From: Gari tellinella
Lineage: Eukaryota; Mollusca; Bivalvia; Cardiida; Psammobiidae
Direction of reading: 5' to 3'
Length of the DNA: 64,000 nt
NCBI GenBank assembly: GCA_922989275.2
Contig: OV277859.1
Span: 86,796,198-86,860,197, forward strand
Of the stretch, positions 1 to 13,000 are shown piece after piece. A model generated the notes under the pieces. That model searched no databases, was not told the origin of the DNA, and saw only the letters and a list, made by a program, of their open reading frames with translations. Both the position numbers and the translations under genes were made by a program. Every line of letters starts with the position of its first letter. The stretch's first letter is position 1.

Positions 1-89
1 CCTTAAGGCGCATTCTGCCTTACTTTCAACCTGCTTTAAGTAGTTACCTATTTTCAATACATGAAACAGGCTATGGTGTAATGGGTTAA
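1..89. mobile_element. T1 MITE, right part (cut by window edge)
   Basis: Second half of an HA hairpin (CGCATTCTGC, CAACCTGCTTTAAG) and the T1 end GTGTAATGGGTTAA. Confidence 0.85.
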
Positions 90-527
90 AACTTTGCCCA
101 GTACAGGGTTTGCACATTTAAAACTATTTTGTATTCCCGTCTGTGTCGGGAAGGAATCAGTTGGCATCTTGTAGATATAGTTCAAAACAGAAATCATCTA
201 CTTACCCAGAACAACGGCGAGGAGGAGAACAACTTTCATGTTTGTGGAGGAGTGAATCTCAAAGAAAACAATTGACCAGTCTTAGAGCTGTACACAATAT
301 TTATACTGTGATATCAATTTGAATTAGGAAGTGTTTCATAATAGTGTTCACGAATCTGTGACACTGACCTGTGGCTAGTTGGCATTGTGCTAGAAATAGC
401 AAGAAGTCTGTCCAGATATGGCATTTACCGACACGACAGTGACCACTAGAACTAATGTTTGTTTATTTACCCTTTCCAATATGCAACGTATAGATTGTGG
501 TCAGCTTTTGAGAAACGTGCGTGCTTA

Positions 528-735
528 ACCCTTTCACTCTCAATGGCGCCTTTGCACGTCATGTACAATTCGAACCCTTTCGGCGCCAAGTTAACCATGA
601 GAGCTTTACCCCTTCACTGCTATATATTGTCATCTGCTTCAATTTTGTTGTCTGTAAGATCATTTCAAATTTAGATTTATTGACAGACAATATATAGTAT
701 AACTGATGTCTGATCAGTTGTGAAGCTGTTTGCAA
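528..735. mobile_element. Degraded T3-type MITE remnants
   Basis: TTAACCCTTTCACTCTCAATG, then CCCCTTCACTGC and CTGATCAGTTGTGAAGCTGTTTG pieces. No intact hairpin. Confidence 0.45.
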
Positions 736-1616
736 AGTAAATGTAGATCTTAGTCATCTATGGTGTTGTCCCCGCTGGACCAAGTGCTTCGGTACCCGAT
801 ATCCGATGTATCAGTGCTTAACATTGGGCATCCAAAGGATCCAGAGAACTCTTTCGATAATAAGTTTTCTGTATCCGCTCCCCTTCCCGGCTCTAAGGAG
901 TCCAATTAGCCAATCTACAATGTATTAATGGCAGAAACGGGCGTAAACAAACAAACCAAACATATGGTGTTGAAATGGTTAAACCATAGTCAGCCAGTAT
1001 GTGTAGACCATGCAGGGGGTATTAGTTTGTAAACCTCCAACCTAAACCACCTTTTGCTTTCTTTGACAAAACAGTACAACTTATAACTTTTGTTCAAGCC
1101 TGAAAAAAAGTATGTTCTATCCTATAAAATGCGTTAACTTTTATTTCTAAAAAATCGCTTTAATATAACGATTCCTGGCAGAACTCGGGGTAATATATTT
1201 GGGGTTAGAACTTTAATCAAAGTCCCACGAACCAGTGCTTTACACCGGAACGGACAGGTAAAAGAACCAGACGGCTATATCGAAACTCGAAACTGAGTAG
1301 GGCATTGACTACGAATAAATGCCTCAGTATAGTTACTTCTTTATTGTTCAACATCGTTTCAAAGTTACATTTAAGCCATTATGACTAGCAAAATTCCCAA
1401 GCCAATGTCAAACTCTGTTATCATAAGCAGAAGCTGCGTAATGCGGGGTCTGATCAGGATCCAAACTGTTTGCAAAGGCGCGTTTCCGCACCATGGAGTG
1501 ACAGCAAAATGGTTAAAGTACGTTAATTTCAAGGTCGGCAAGATAAGCAATAGTCTAATGATATCTGGTTACCATTTCTTAACCTTTTCACGCATTCTTG
1601 ATAGAAATTCCTGTTA
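736..1616. other. Intergenic, nothing coding seen; one HK half-hairpin
   Basis: AT-rich with no family match by eye except GGGGTCTGATCAGGATCC at about 1444, the right arm of an HK cassette without its left arm. Confidence 0.5.
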
Positions 1617-1834
1617 TTAACCTCTTCACTGCCTTACCCCGAGCACAATATTTTTTTTGCAAACAGTTTGGATCCAGATCAGACGCCGCGGTACGCGGCG
1701 TCTGATCAGGATCCAAACTGTTTGGCACTCATTTCAATATTTCTTCAGTCATTAAAGCAAACACTAAAATTTAATAAATAAAAGCAGACGACAATTGTTT
1801 AAAATGTATGACGTCACGGCAGTGAAGGAGTTAA
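1617..1834. mobile_element. T3 MITE with HK hairpin
   Basis: TTAA at both ends (TTAACCTCTTCACTGCC, GGCAGTGAAGGAGTTAA). HK cassette at 1660-1722 with core GACGCCGCGGTACGCGGCGTC. Confidence 0.85.
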
Positions 1835-2060
1835 TGTTGCATCAGTATGCGGCGTCTGATCTGAATCTGCATTGTTTGCCTGTGTCCCATTTATGGTTAT
1901 GCTAGGTCACAAATGGGCTCACACTTCAAATATTTTGCTGTATTTATGGTCTGCTTTGAAAACTAAATTTTCAAATGGTCATGTACGGCAATATCATGCA
2001 ACATTGCACCTTTTAATTAAGAAGAAGGTGTACAAAATATGTTTTTGCACGTAGGAGTAT

Positions 2061-2130
2061 ATACATGTAGCTAAGTTGGTAGAGTGATTGACTAGCAAAT
2101 GTCCTGGGTTCGAGTCCCTCCCGATTCAAA
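2061..2130 (+). ncRNA. tRNA-derived sequence (SINE head or pseudogene)
   Basis: Strong A box TAGCTAAGTTGG and B box GGTTCGAGTCC at tRNA-like spacing, but acceptor and T stems do not pair. Most likely a tRNA-derived SINE remnant. Confidence 0.45.
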
Positions 2131-2241
2131 CTTTCTTTTACAACGCATGCACTATCCGGTTTTATTGGCCTGTCAGTCATGAATAACGCAGGTCGATCAA
2201 GGGGCGATTTATGTTTAGAATCAGACAGTGTGCTATATAGC

Positions 2242-2478
2242 CAGGGCTGCCATAAGTTGACATGAAAATCCTAAGATTTCCTAATTTGCATTTTTCAAGT
2301 GCATTTTTACAAATCGTACCTTTACCCAAACGCTTGTTTTTAACTTTGTTGACGCGTGACTACTTAAAGCAGGCTGGAAGTAAAGCAGAATGCGCCTTAT
2401 ATTTTTAGCCTGCTTTAAGCTACCATGTACAAGAAAAAATCCTAAAACTTAGGAAAAATCCGGAGAAATGGCAGTCCA
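2242..2478. mobile_element. G11 MITE (CAGGGCTGCCAT ends) with HA hairpin
   Basis: Left end CCAGGGCTGCCATAAGTTGA, right end GGAGAAATGGCAGTCCAG. The centre is an HA cassette (AAAGCAGGCTGGAAGTAAAG), its second arm shortened. Confidence 0.8.
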
Positions 2479-2489
2479 GTATAGCTTAT

Positions 2490-2640
2490 CCAATTGCGTT
2501 TTGGTTTAATGACTTACAAGTCAACGGAATTGAAATACAAATGTATTAGATTTGATCGACTATCAATCAGCACATTGACCATTATCAATCTTTTTTTTGT
2601 CTGTTTTAACAGTTCCAAGGTCGATATGTCCCATTATGTG
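2490..2640 (+). repeat. Direct repeat, copy 1 (other at 57596-57745)
   Basis: About 150 bp starting CAATTGCGTTTTGGTTTAAT and GACTTACAAGTCAA, matched with scattered differences on the far side of the gene. Family unknown. Confidence 0.7.
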
Positions 2641-3242
2641 ACACCAGGAACGTGTAATAGTCTCTCAGAGATGATAAACGTTCCTGATGGCACCTTCGTT
2701 ATTCAAACTTTGAGTTTGTTTAATCAAATTCTTGTGATGAATGATGGGAACAACAAACTGCACGAGACTGATTGTTAGTAACTTTATTTATTGTTGGGAG
2801 ATATTTTCTCATCAACATTCCTTTTTTTTTTTTTTTTTTGATTTGTTTATTTGTTTATTTAAAGAGACAAAGGGGTAAATTTTGCCTATATTGGTACACA
2901 GTTTTTAGATATTCTCATCAGAAGTGGGATATCCAGGATAAAAATAAGAAGTCATGTGAACTACATGTATGAACGTACGTTAGATACTGCATGTGTGAAC
3001 CAATTGTCTTTTTCTAACTTTGTTTTGAAAGTTTATACACTTTTATCAACACTATATCCTGAAAATATTTTGAACATCAAACCACGTAGTAATTACAGCT
3101 GTTATTATAGCGACACCGTGATCAAACATGAGACAATTTTGAAATAAAAATAGAAATAGGTAATTTATAAGTAATAGTCTTCACCAATATTTTTGATGAA
3201 GTAATGCACGGGATTTTTACATAGCCTTGTATAATAGTAAAC

Positions 3243-3595
3243 TACAGCACTCCCTCTCTACAACGACACCCAATGGGACAAAAATATGTGCGTGGTTCGG
3301 AGGGAGTCGTTATAGAGAGGGCAGTTTATTTTCATTTGTAAACAGCTTGAATACAGAACGCGGCGTCTGATCTGGATTCAAGCTGTTTGTGACTTGTCAG
3401 TATGTTTTTTTTTCTGTCAAAATGTCCAATAGACTATGTAAATTTGAGAAAACAAGCAAACGACACTTTTAAGCGGACAATTTTGCGACCGTGAAAGCTT
3501 TAGACATAATTGTCCTGCTTTGGGAACAGCGACAATGGTCGTTGTGAGGAGGGAGTCGTTGTTGGGAGAGTCGTTGAAGAGAGGGAACACTGTAT
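3243..3595. mobile_element. G4 MITE (GTGCTCCCTC ends), 0.4 kb upstream of the start codon
   Basis: Left TACAGCACTCCCTCTCTACA, right GAGAGGGAACACTGTAT. The interior has an HK hairpin with a shortened left arm. It lies in what should be the promoter side of DNAAF11. Confidence 0.82.
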
Positions 3596-3997
3596 AGTCA
3601 ATCCCTTCACTTAGTTCAAACTGAGCATAAAACCACGAATGAATTGTAACGTTATAATTCATTCGTGATAAAACTGATCAATAGCCTAGATCTTTTTTTT
3701 TTGTTAATTTTTTTTATTTAAAAGATAAATAAATGGTCCATCTCATAAAAAAGAATCGTCCAAAAAATGTGTCGAGTGCCTGTACCGTGTGGATTTACTG
3801 TTTTTAAAATCATTAATTCGGATTGTCACTCGGTAAATTTCGTTTCTACGGAAAAGGCCGAACGCTAGAGAAATACTCTTCATTTGGAAACAACAAACAG
3901 TATATGTAAACAAATCGAGTCGTGTTGTGTTGTTTCTTGTTATCGTTCTAGACTTTTCCTTCTATTTGTAAGAGAAAAGTTAATTAAAACAAAAGAA
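3596..3997 (+). promoter_or_regulatory. Presumed promoter and 5' leader of DNAAF11
   Basis: Position only: between the G4 MITE and the ATG. AT-rich, no confident TATA, initiator or RFX X-box. A T-run lies at about 3692-3716. Confidence 0.35.
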
Positions 3998-4007
3998 ATG
4001 GTGTTCA
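3998..4007 (+). CDS. DNAAF11: DNAAF11 coding exon 1 (start codon)
   Basis: ATG GTG TTC A, then donor gtaagt. Joined to exon 2 it reads MVFITEQL, which matches the N-terminus of the family (M-x-x-ITE). This is why a 10-nt coding exon 5.9 kb upstream is accepted. The preceding 150 bases are AT-rich 5' leader with no clear TATA box. Confidence 0.75.
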
Positions 4008-7000
4008 GTAAGTATGCCTTTCTAACTAATGTTTATTCATGTTGAAACTGATTTCAAAACTTTTTTTCTGTCGGCCAACTAACGCAAAGAAAATCGCCGG
4101 TCCGTCACAATTCTTCTATTCACAATTGGTGCTGGTGGATATCGAGCCTGAATATAGTACGTCGTAGAATCCTAAAAAGGCTTTTACACGACGGGTGTGA
4201 AGAGACGCCATTTTATTGGCGATGATCTCGTAGGGCTGTCTTAAAAGCCTCTACGGAATCAGCATGCACTGTGCTGTCTGGCAGTTTGTTCCGGTTACTA
4301 GAATAACCGGAATACACCGGAATACACCGAAATACACCTAAATATACATAGTATTGATCATAAAACAGTTTCAGGTGATGTATATACACATTTTATGGAC
4401 TAATTTATTAAATTTTCAAAGAAAATATGCAATTTGTGGGTCATAAAAGGTTTTCTGTTGAAATCATAACCGAAATACACTGTGAATTCTCACGCATGTG
4501 TAATTCTCACATGACACATTACAAAGTGTATTTCGGTTATGATTTCAATAGAAAACCATTTATAACTCACAAATTGCATATTTCCTGTGCAAACTTAATA
4601 TATTAGTACACAAAATGTGTAAATACATCATCTGAAACTGTTTTATGATCTATAACAGGTATATTTAAGTGTATTTCGGTGTATTCCGGTTATTCTAGTA
4701 ACCCGTTTGTTCCACTGCATCAGGTCTAGGCCACAGCTAGGGGACCAGAACGTAGGTGTATGTGGCTGCTTGATTGTGGCATAAAATGACCAAAAAATAT
4801 AAAAACCCAGTATATGAGTATATATCATAGACAAGGGGTCGAACTGTCAATTGGGCCATTTCAATACCTCCCGTGAAAAACGGGTATGACTAAATACCGA
4901 ATATGAGTCATATTCGCGAATATGAATGTAAATACCGAATATGAACGTTTTTTTTTACTATAACGAATATTGTTTTCATTTTTTATTATTATTATGATAA
5001 ACAAGTGATAAATAATAATCGCACTGTCCATTCTAACTATTTTTACTGTAAAACACTCTTTCAGAACGTGTATTATCATGGAGAAAGGACAAATGGAGAA
5101 GTAACTTATACTCAAATCTGCATTTTCCCGAAAATGGTGTCGTCCGTTACCTGTATGTGCGATAACGCTTAATCGATCGATAATTCAACTGCACCGGTAC
5201 GCCGATAGCGGGCTATCGCGTTTTTTATCGTGTTGAATGGTTACCTACTGTTAGTTTAAGTTACATAAAATCCTTATTTTTCACCCGATTTTCATTATAA
5301 TGGTCTTAAAAGAAGGCTAAGATATTTATCTTTCACTTGCAAAAATAACAGATTTTATTTTTAAAATTGATCAGTTTTATGGCGAGTTAAAGAGTGGTTT
5401 CCAAATGAATTTGCCGATAAAAGGGAGCAAGCACTCGCGCATAAATATATCACGCCCCGTTACAAAAACTTTCATAAAACCCTCAATTTTCCACCGATTT
5501 TCAAAGAAATGGTCTTAAAAGAAAGCTTAGATATTTTTCTTTCAGTTGTAAAAATGCAAGTGTTTATTTTCGAAATCGACAAATTTTATGGCGAGTTAAA
5601 GAGCGATGGCCAAATGAAATAGTCGATAAACGAGAGCAGGCGATCGCAAAATATATACTACGTCCCGTTTCAAAAACTTGAATTTAATCCATAATTTTCG
5701 TCCGATATATATATTTATATTTAAAAAAAAAGGTCTTGATATAAAGCCGTGACACTTATCTTTCGGTTGTAAAAATACCAGGTTTTTTCTTGAAGCGAAA
5801 AAAGTAATGATGACCTACAAAGGTTGCTGGCTAATGAAATGACTAGACCAACTCGAGTAAGAAAAGAATTCCTTCCGTATAAAAACTTAAGCAAACTTCT
5901 AAACTTCTAAAAATGTGTTCATGCATTGTAACAATGTTCTACATGGAGGAAATATTTCCTTGGAGGCAAAAAAAAAAATCCATTTTGTATGTAAAGAGAC
6001 ATTTGAAAGGAGTGCGCGTCAAACGGCCAAAATCCAAAACGGCCAAAGTTGTAACTGTATTATTATGTCGTATGTGATCATTATTATTATTGAAAGGAAA
6101 ATTAGAATTATTAACATATTACTTCAAAAAAATGAATTTATGGTTAGTTTTACATCCAGACTAAAATATACATATTATCCGTCCCATTTCTATGAAAGAG
6201 GTAACAGTTTGCATTATCTTCAGAAATTAATTGCAAACATGATAACATGAGATCTCCGTTTCTTTCTGCTTTACTTATGTCTTATATAACGGAGTAAATT
6301 ATAAAGCAGCCAATGCCTTAAGCAATCTATTTTACTGACTGCTTAACTCTTTGCCTGCTGATCGCGACTTTACTTTTTTTTTGCAAACAACTTGGATCAA
6401 GATCAGATGCCGCGTAACACGGCGTCTGATCTGGATCCAGAATGTTTGACACTCGTCCTTAGCTTTATTTACTTACAAAATGTCTACCATATTACACATC
6501 ACAAAGGAATGTGACACATTACGTAACCGTATACAGAACCCGCACCAAATTAGCAGGACAATTATCAGCGTCATAAAACTCTCCCAGCATGAAGTCCATG
6601 CTTCTTGAACATGCCGGTTATCTATGAAGATGGACACCAGCGGGTTGCCACTTTAATAAAAAAGATCAATGCTACCCGTGCTTGTAACTTGAACATGTGT
6701 TTTTGACTTCTGTAACCGCATGATGTTTATATATTATACAAATCACAAAAAATAAAGATAATAGAATTGAATTGAAAAAAAATAACAACAAAAAACAACA
6801 CCCAACATCAATGCACCTGGTTTGGCTGATGACTGGATTAACCCTCTCATTACTGAATACCAGTAACATGGTGACTATTGCAATTGCAAACAGTTGTAAT
6901 CCAGACCAGGCTGCAAAAATGTCGGATTCATAGAGTTTGTCTCTTGAAATATAGTTTACCCCTTTTTCAAATTAAGCTCTTTATGACACACTTTACCTTT

Positions 7001-10000
7001 TCTCCGCATGAGGATCATCAGAGAGACAGACAGGCATTCATACAGAAAGATGGAGACAGAAAAGAAGAAGCGAGAGACTGACAGACAGAGATAAGAGAAA
7101 AACAGACAGACAGAGAGACAGTCACAAAGAGAAACAGAGACATAAATATAGACAGTGGCAGAGAAATATACTAGACACACACAAACTTCGTAGGTAAACG
7201 AAAAAATACGTTTTTCTCTCGTTTTCAAAACCTCACTAAACTAACAATTTATAAGCTATCGCCTCAAATTTTGTACTACGCGTAAGATAATGGTCTAATA
7301 AAACATCTGTATTAAAATTTATAACGATAAGATGACATTAAAAGCATTTATATTAACACCAAACTTCGTAGGTAAACGAAAAAATACGTTTTTCTCTCAT
7401 TTTCAAAACCTCACTAAACTAACAATTTATAAGCTATCGTCTCAAATTTTGTACTAGTCGTGAGATCATGGTTTAATAAAACATCTGTATTAAAATTTAT
7501 AACGAAAAGATAGCATTAAAAGCATTTCTATTAACACCAAACTTTCGTAGGAAAAACGGAAAATACAGTACTGTACGTTTTCTCTCTCATTTTCACAAAC
7601 TCACTAAACAAACAAATTATAAGCTATCGCCTCAAATTTTGTACTAGTCGTGAGATCATGGTCTAATAAAACATCTGTATTAAAATTTATAACGAAAAGA
7701 TAACATTAAAAGCATTTCTATTAACACCAAACTTTCGGAAAAACGTTGTTTTCTAGCCGCCAGCGAGCGCCGCTGATTGAACGACAAGATCAATCGCAAG
7801 CAGGCCGGATACTGCTCCATTTGTCCTTTCTCCATGGTATTATCATAGTCGGATTCATGTTGCATGTTTGGTTCATATTCCTGGCCGACAAATTCATCCG
7901 TGAAATTATATAAATAATGTACTAGCATTTATGTCAAAGTTGAAACTCAATAGGATACAGTTTATTGTATTATTTGACACCGTTCATGGGCATGACTTAA
8001 GCGAAATTTTTGTAGCAAGCTCGTTGTTTTAATAAAATTACAGTTCATATTCGGTTCGTTATGGACATTCATATTCGGGTGAGAATAGGTGCCGTGTAAG
8101 AAACACAAGGGCGTGAGAATAACACAGTCCTCCCCTATTTACATTTCATACATCGTATTTGAGAGGTTTTACTGTATTCACCCCTTATTAATATCATGAC
8201 AGGTAAATAGTTGAGAACCGTGTCATACCTGTTGAAATAGTTAAATATGATAGTATGACTATCATTATCACTTATTTATAATAAAAAACCCATAATTTTC
8301 AAAAACAATATTCGTTATAGTGAAAAAAACGTTCATATTCGGTATTTACATTCATATTCGCGAATATGACTCATATTCGGTATTTAGTCATACCGGTGAA
8401 AAACACGTCATATTTTTTACGCATATTGATCAATTCAGCTAGATCCAACATTTTCAAGTACTGTACCTAAATAATCACACTAATGACAACCATTTACTTT
8501 TATTGTGCGATAGTACTAGGTCTCGAAAGCGAAATCAAAATCCGAGGAGAGTATTGCAAATTTTGCGAGGTAGGCAAACTTCGTGCAATCGTCATTTTCA
8601 AGACTGAACAGCAACATTACGCTAGGCACAGCAGAAACGGGCACATGCAATTAATAAACGAACATATTATTGTTATTTTCTTTTGTTGAATAACGGGCCA
8701 CGGCCCCTTATTCTTTTGTTAGTTGGTTAGAGGGCCAGATAACAGTTAACATAACAATGGAAGACAATAGAGTTCATTCCGTAACAAAAGAATAACCTGG
8801 AGCCGTGGCCTGTTATTCAACAAACGAAAATAACAAAAGAAAATGCCCTTTAACCGACTTTGTCAGCACGTCTGTCTGTCTCGCTTTTCGTGTCCTGCCT
8901 CATAACTCTGGTTCTACTGAAGCTTTTAAGATGAAACTTCAATTATGAAAAGAGCTTGACATGTGAATGTGTATTATACAAGGTTCATAACTCTTGTATC
9001 AATATTGTGAAAGTTATTCCCCTTTTCAACATTTCCTCTTCATACAGATTTTGAATTGAAATTTCTTTTATGGAAAGAGATTGATAAGTGAAATTGTCTT
9101 GCCTAAGGTTGATAACTCTTGCAGCAATACTGGGAGAGTTATTCCCCTTTTCCATATTTTCTATTTTCAGCATATAACTTCTTTTCTACTCATGCTTTCC
9201 AGATAAAATTTCATTTACTTAAATAATTTGATGAGTGGAAGTGTCTTGCATCAATATCATGAGATTTATTTCCCTTTTCTACACTTTCTTTTGCAGTAGA
9301 TTATTTCTGCTATAACGAAGTTTGTCATTTTAACTTAAACTTTTGTTTGACTGATGGTTGCTGGCAGGTGACACACATGTTCCGAGGAACCCAACTATTT
9401 TATTATATACCTATCAATGATTTATAGAGATTTCTCAGTGAGATAAATTTTACATTGTCACAAGTATATAATCACTAGTGATGATATCACATTTGCAGTG
9501 ACGATATCATTTTTGTAATGTCACGTCACGATAATTTTTGTGACATTGCGCGTAAACAATTAATTTTGTGTGTTTTTCTGTAAAAACGTCAATAAAATTT
9601 ATACAATAAATAGAATAATCAATTCCTTTTAATAGAAATGAAAAATATATCGCTCGCTCGAATGGGTTGTTATCTGTCTAAAAAGCTCGTCCTGCGGGTT
9701 CGATTTTTAACCAGATAACAACCCATTCTTGTTATATGTTTTTCATATCAATCCAAAGTAATTGATTATCCTCTATATACCTGACAGCTTGTCAGCCTTC
9801 TCAGGGGTTGTTTTTGTTACTTTTTTTCTAGTGATGATTTTCACTATCGTAAATTTCTAAACAATTTGATTGATGGTGTTTTTTATCTTGAATTTCAGTT
9901 ACAGAACAGCTGGTTAGGAAGAAGTCGGAGCATAACAATCTAGAAATATTTTCTCTAGAGGAGTTGTCGTTACATCAGGAAAACATTGAAAGGTCTGTAT

Positions 10001-13000
10001 CATCACAGGGCTGCCATTAGTTGATCATGAAAAATCCTAAGATTTCAAAGTTTTCTAATTTTTAGGCGTGATTAATTAAAGCAGGCTGAGAGTAAAGTAG
10101 AATGTGCCTTAAGGCACATTCTGTTTTACTTTAAGCTACCATCTGCAAGGATAAAATTCAAAGATTTAGGGTAGTAAAAATCCAGAAAAAATGGCAGTCC
10201 ACTTGATTAGTTGATATAACAGTAAAACCTGTGTCAAGCTACTACCATAAAGACTATTTATTTGTAGTATCCACTGGCTGGTGGCAGCTTAATGCATGGC
10301 AAAGTTCATGCAAAAGGCTCCTATAGGAGATATCTGCTTGAATTTTACCCTGCATGAAGCGTTCACCTTCCCATAAAGCTCAAAATGCATCTTCAATAAA
10401 ATGTCACTTAATACAGGTTTTACTGTATTTGAATTACTGTATACCGTAACTTTAATAAATGTTATTAGAACATTGCAAATCATAAAATGGAAGAGACTGT
10501 GTTTGGTGGTGTTAGGGTTTGTTCTTTTTTTTCAGCTGAAATTTACAGTAACAATCTGATAAACTTTTAGACCACTCAGTATTTCCAAAGATGCATACAA
10601 GTGTTTGTTCTACGGTGAGGTCAATACCACAATGGAACTTGCTGCCTATCACAACCCACATGGCAAATACAGTTACTGCCTTCAAGTCCATTGTTACTTA
10701 TCCAGTTCTGGTAGATGTTGAATAGTCAGCAGAAGAAGGGATAATTACTCCTTCTTATCTGAGGTCCTCAGGGGCCCGTTTCATTAAACTTCTTACGACA
10801 AATGTTGTCGTAAGTCAGATTATAAAAGTATCAATAATTATTTATTTCTCCATCTAATCCTGTCTTGTGACATCTTTTTGGAATCGTCTTGAAAAGACGA
10901 TTCCAAAAAGATGTCACAAGACAGGATTAGATAGAGAAATCACAGATTAAATGTATTTTAAAGTTTTGACTTACAACATTTGTCGTAAGAAGTTTTATGA
11001 AACGGGCCCCTGGTTTACAAACCTTTGATCTCATTTTTATATAAAGAAAAAGATACCTGGCTCCGAGGTAATAAAGCGTTTGAGCTGAGTCTGAGTGTGT
11101 TCCCAAGCATTTGACCAATCAAATGCTTGGGAACGAGTTTAGACTCAAGTCTAAAGCTTTATAACCTCGGAGCCAGACCGTCTTACTTGCTGTACACTAA
11201 TAGTACTTTTTTAGCTCACCTGAGCCAAAGGCTCAAGGTGAGCTATTGTGACCGCTCACCGTCCGTAGTACGTCTGTCCGTCTGTCCGTCTGTCCGTCTG
11301 TCCGTCTGTCCGTCTGTCTGTCTGTCCGTCTGTCCGTCTGTCCGTTCACTTTTACTTCAAACGACATCTCCTCTGAAACCCGCCGATTGTAGGGAGAGTT
11401 CAAACTGCTTATGATGTTCCTTGGATGCTTCTCTACAGAAGTTGTTCAAAAAAAAGGAAAAAAAGCACAAACTCTGCTTGAAAAAGCAAAAAAGCAAAAA
11501 TCTTTAAAAAATCTTCTTGCCCAAAACTACTAGGCCCTAAGCTTTGATATTTGTACAGTAGAATCTCCTGGTGGATCTATCTATAGTTTGTTAAAACGAA
11601 ATCCCTAGGGTCACATTTGACACCACCCTGCACAGTTTAAGTGCTGCTCTAGGCAGGTTTTACAGTATTTTTGATTTAGGCAGAACTGTATTTACCTGAG
11701 TTACCCTTAATATACTATGGGCAAATAGCCAATATTTGCAAACATTTTGGATCCAGATCAGATGCAACATAATCATAATGCTACATCTAATCTGGATCCA
11801 ACCTATTTGCCACTCATTTACCAACTTAACATTTTCTAAATTGTTTTTTTGTACACTTTTCACATACAGTAGGTTTTAAGCAGACATCATTTCAGTCTGG
11901 TAAGGGTAAGCCCAAGCGTTCTAGCCACTGAGGTCAAATATTATGCAACTCTGAACTGGTAGTGGGTATCACAGAACTGGTCATGATCAGCTGAACATGT
12001 TGTCTGCTAAAGTTTAGATATGGTTCAGTCTGATTCATACTTAGAGAAACAGGATCTGGAAGTGATCCACTGACAGTTATGTAATTATGTCTTATGCCAT
12101 ATTTATACATATGTTTAATATTGGTTTTGTCAGAGTTATCTGTATGTCTTTTCAATAATTCCACTTTAAACAGTCATGAAAATGTAAGATGCAAAAGTAA
12201 AGCAAAGTGTGCATTAACCCTTAGCCCGCCAAATAAATTGTCGTCTGCTATATTTCTCGTCTGCTTCAAGTTTCAAAGTGCTTCAAAGTTGCTCAAAATT
12301 GCTGAAAATGTTGTCCGAGTGTCAAACAGCTTGGATCCGGATGAGACGCCGAGTTACTCGGCGTCTAATCCGGATCCAAGCTGTTTGCATATAAAGCTAT
12401 AGTCGTGAGTGGCAGGCTAAGGGTTAAGACACATTCTGCTTTACTTTCAACCTGCTTTAGGTGGCCACCTATTTTCAAAATTAGAAACATGCTATGGGGT
12501 AATGGGTAAAATGAAATTGCCTATTTGGAAAGAGCCTGATGAGAGGAAGTGCCATTTGCTAAGGCCATAACTCTGACATCATTGTTTTTTGAGTTATTTC
12601 CCTTTGTGATATTTTCTTGTCAAGAAGACAACTTCAGTTCTACTGATGCTATTGTAATGAAATTTTATGTATGGAAAGAAACTGATGAGAGAAAATGCCA
12701 TGCACAAGGGCAGCAATATTTAGTTTTTCCCCTTTGTCATATTTTATTGTCAGGAAAATAATTCCAGTTCTGTTGACGCTAGTGAAATAATTATCATTTA
12801 TTGGAAATGGAAATAGCTTGATAAGAGGATGTGTCATGGATAAGGGTCATAAGCTTGGCAACAAAATTCACTTTTGTCATGTTTTCTTGTCTGGAAGATA
12901 ACTCCATTTATAGTTATATTAAAATGTTGTCTTGCCCAGTCAACTTAGGTACAAACTTCAATGTCCTCAGGTGAGCGAATTAAGGGCCATGGCCCTCTTG

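Larger units (their letters stand above)
4882..8395. mobile_element. 3.5 kb element with long terminal inverted repeats (MULE-like?)
   Basis: About 130-150 bp at 4882-5020 (GGTATGACTAAATACC, then GAATATGAGTCATATTCGCG) recurs inverted at about 8250-8395. It is flanked by the 9-bp direct repeat GTGAAAAAC (4873-4881 and 8396-8404). Inside: three degenerate repeats of about 205-218 bp (5270-5850), a nested TTAA-type fragment with an HK hairpin, a GACA-rich tract and three 178-bp repeats. No transposase frame. Long TIRs with a 9-bp duplication point to Mutator-like elements (inference). Confidence 0.8.

Noticed and set aside
2061..2130. Functional tRNA gene
   Set aside because: A and B boxes are good, but acceptor and T stems do not pair; kept only as a tRNA-derived sequence.
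3840..3865. RFX X-box near the start codon (GTTTCTACGGAAAA)
   Set aside because: Both half-sites miss key positions of the GTNRCC/RGYAAC consensus.
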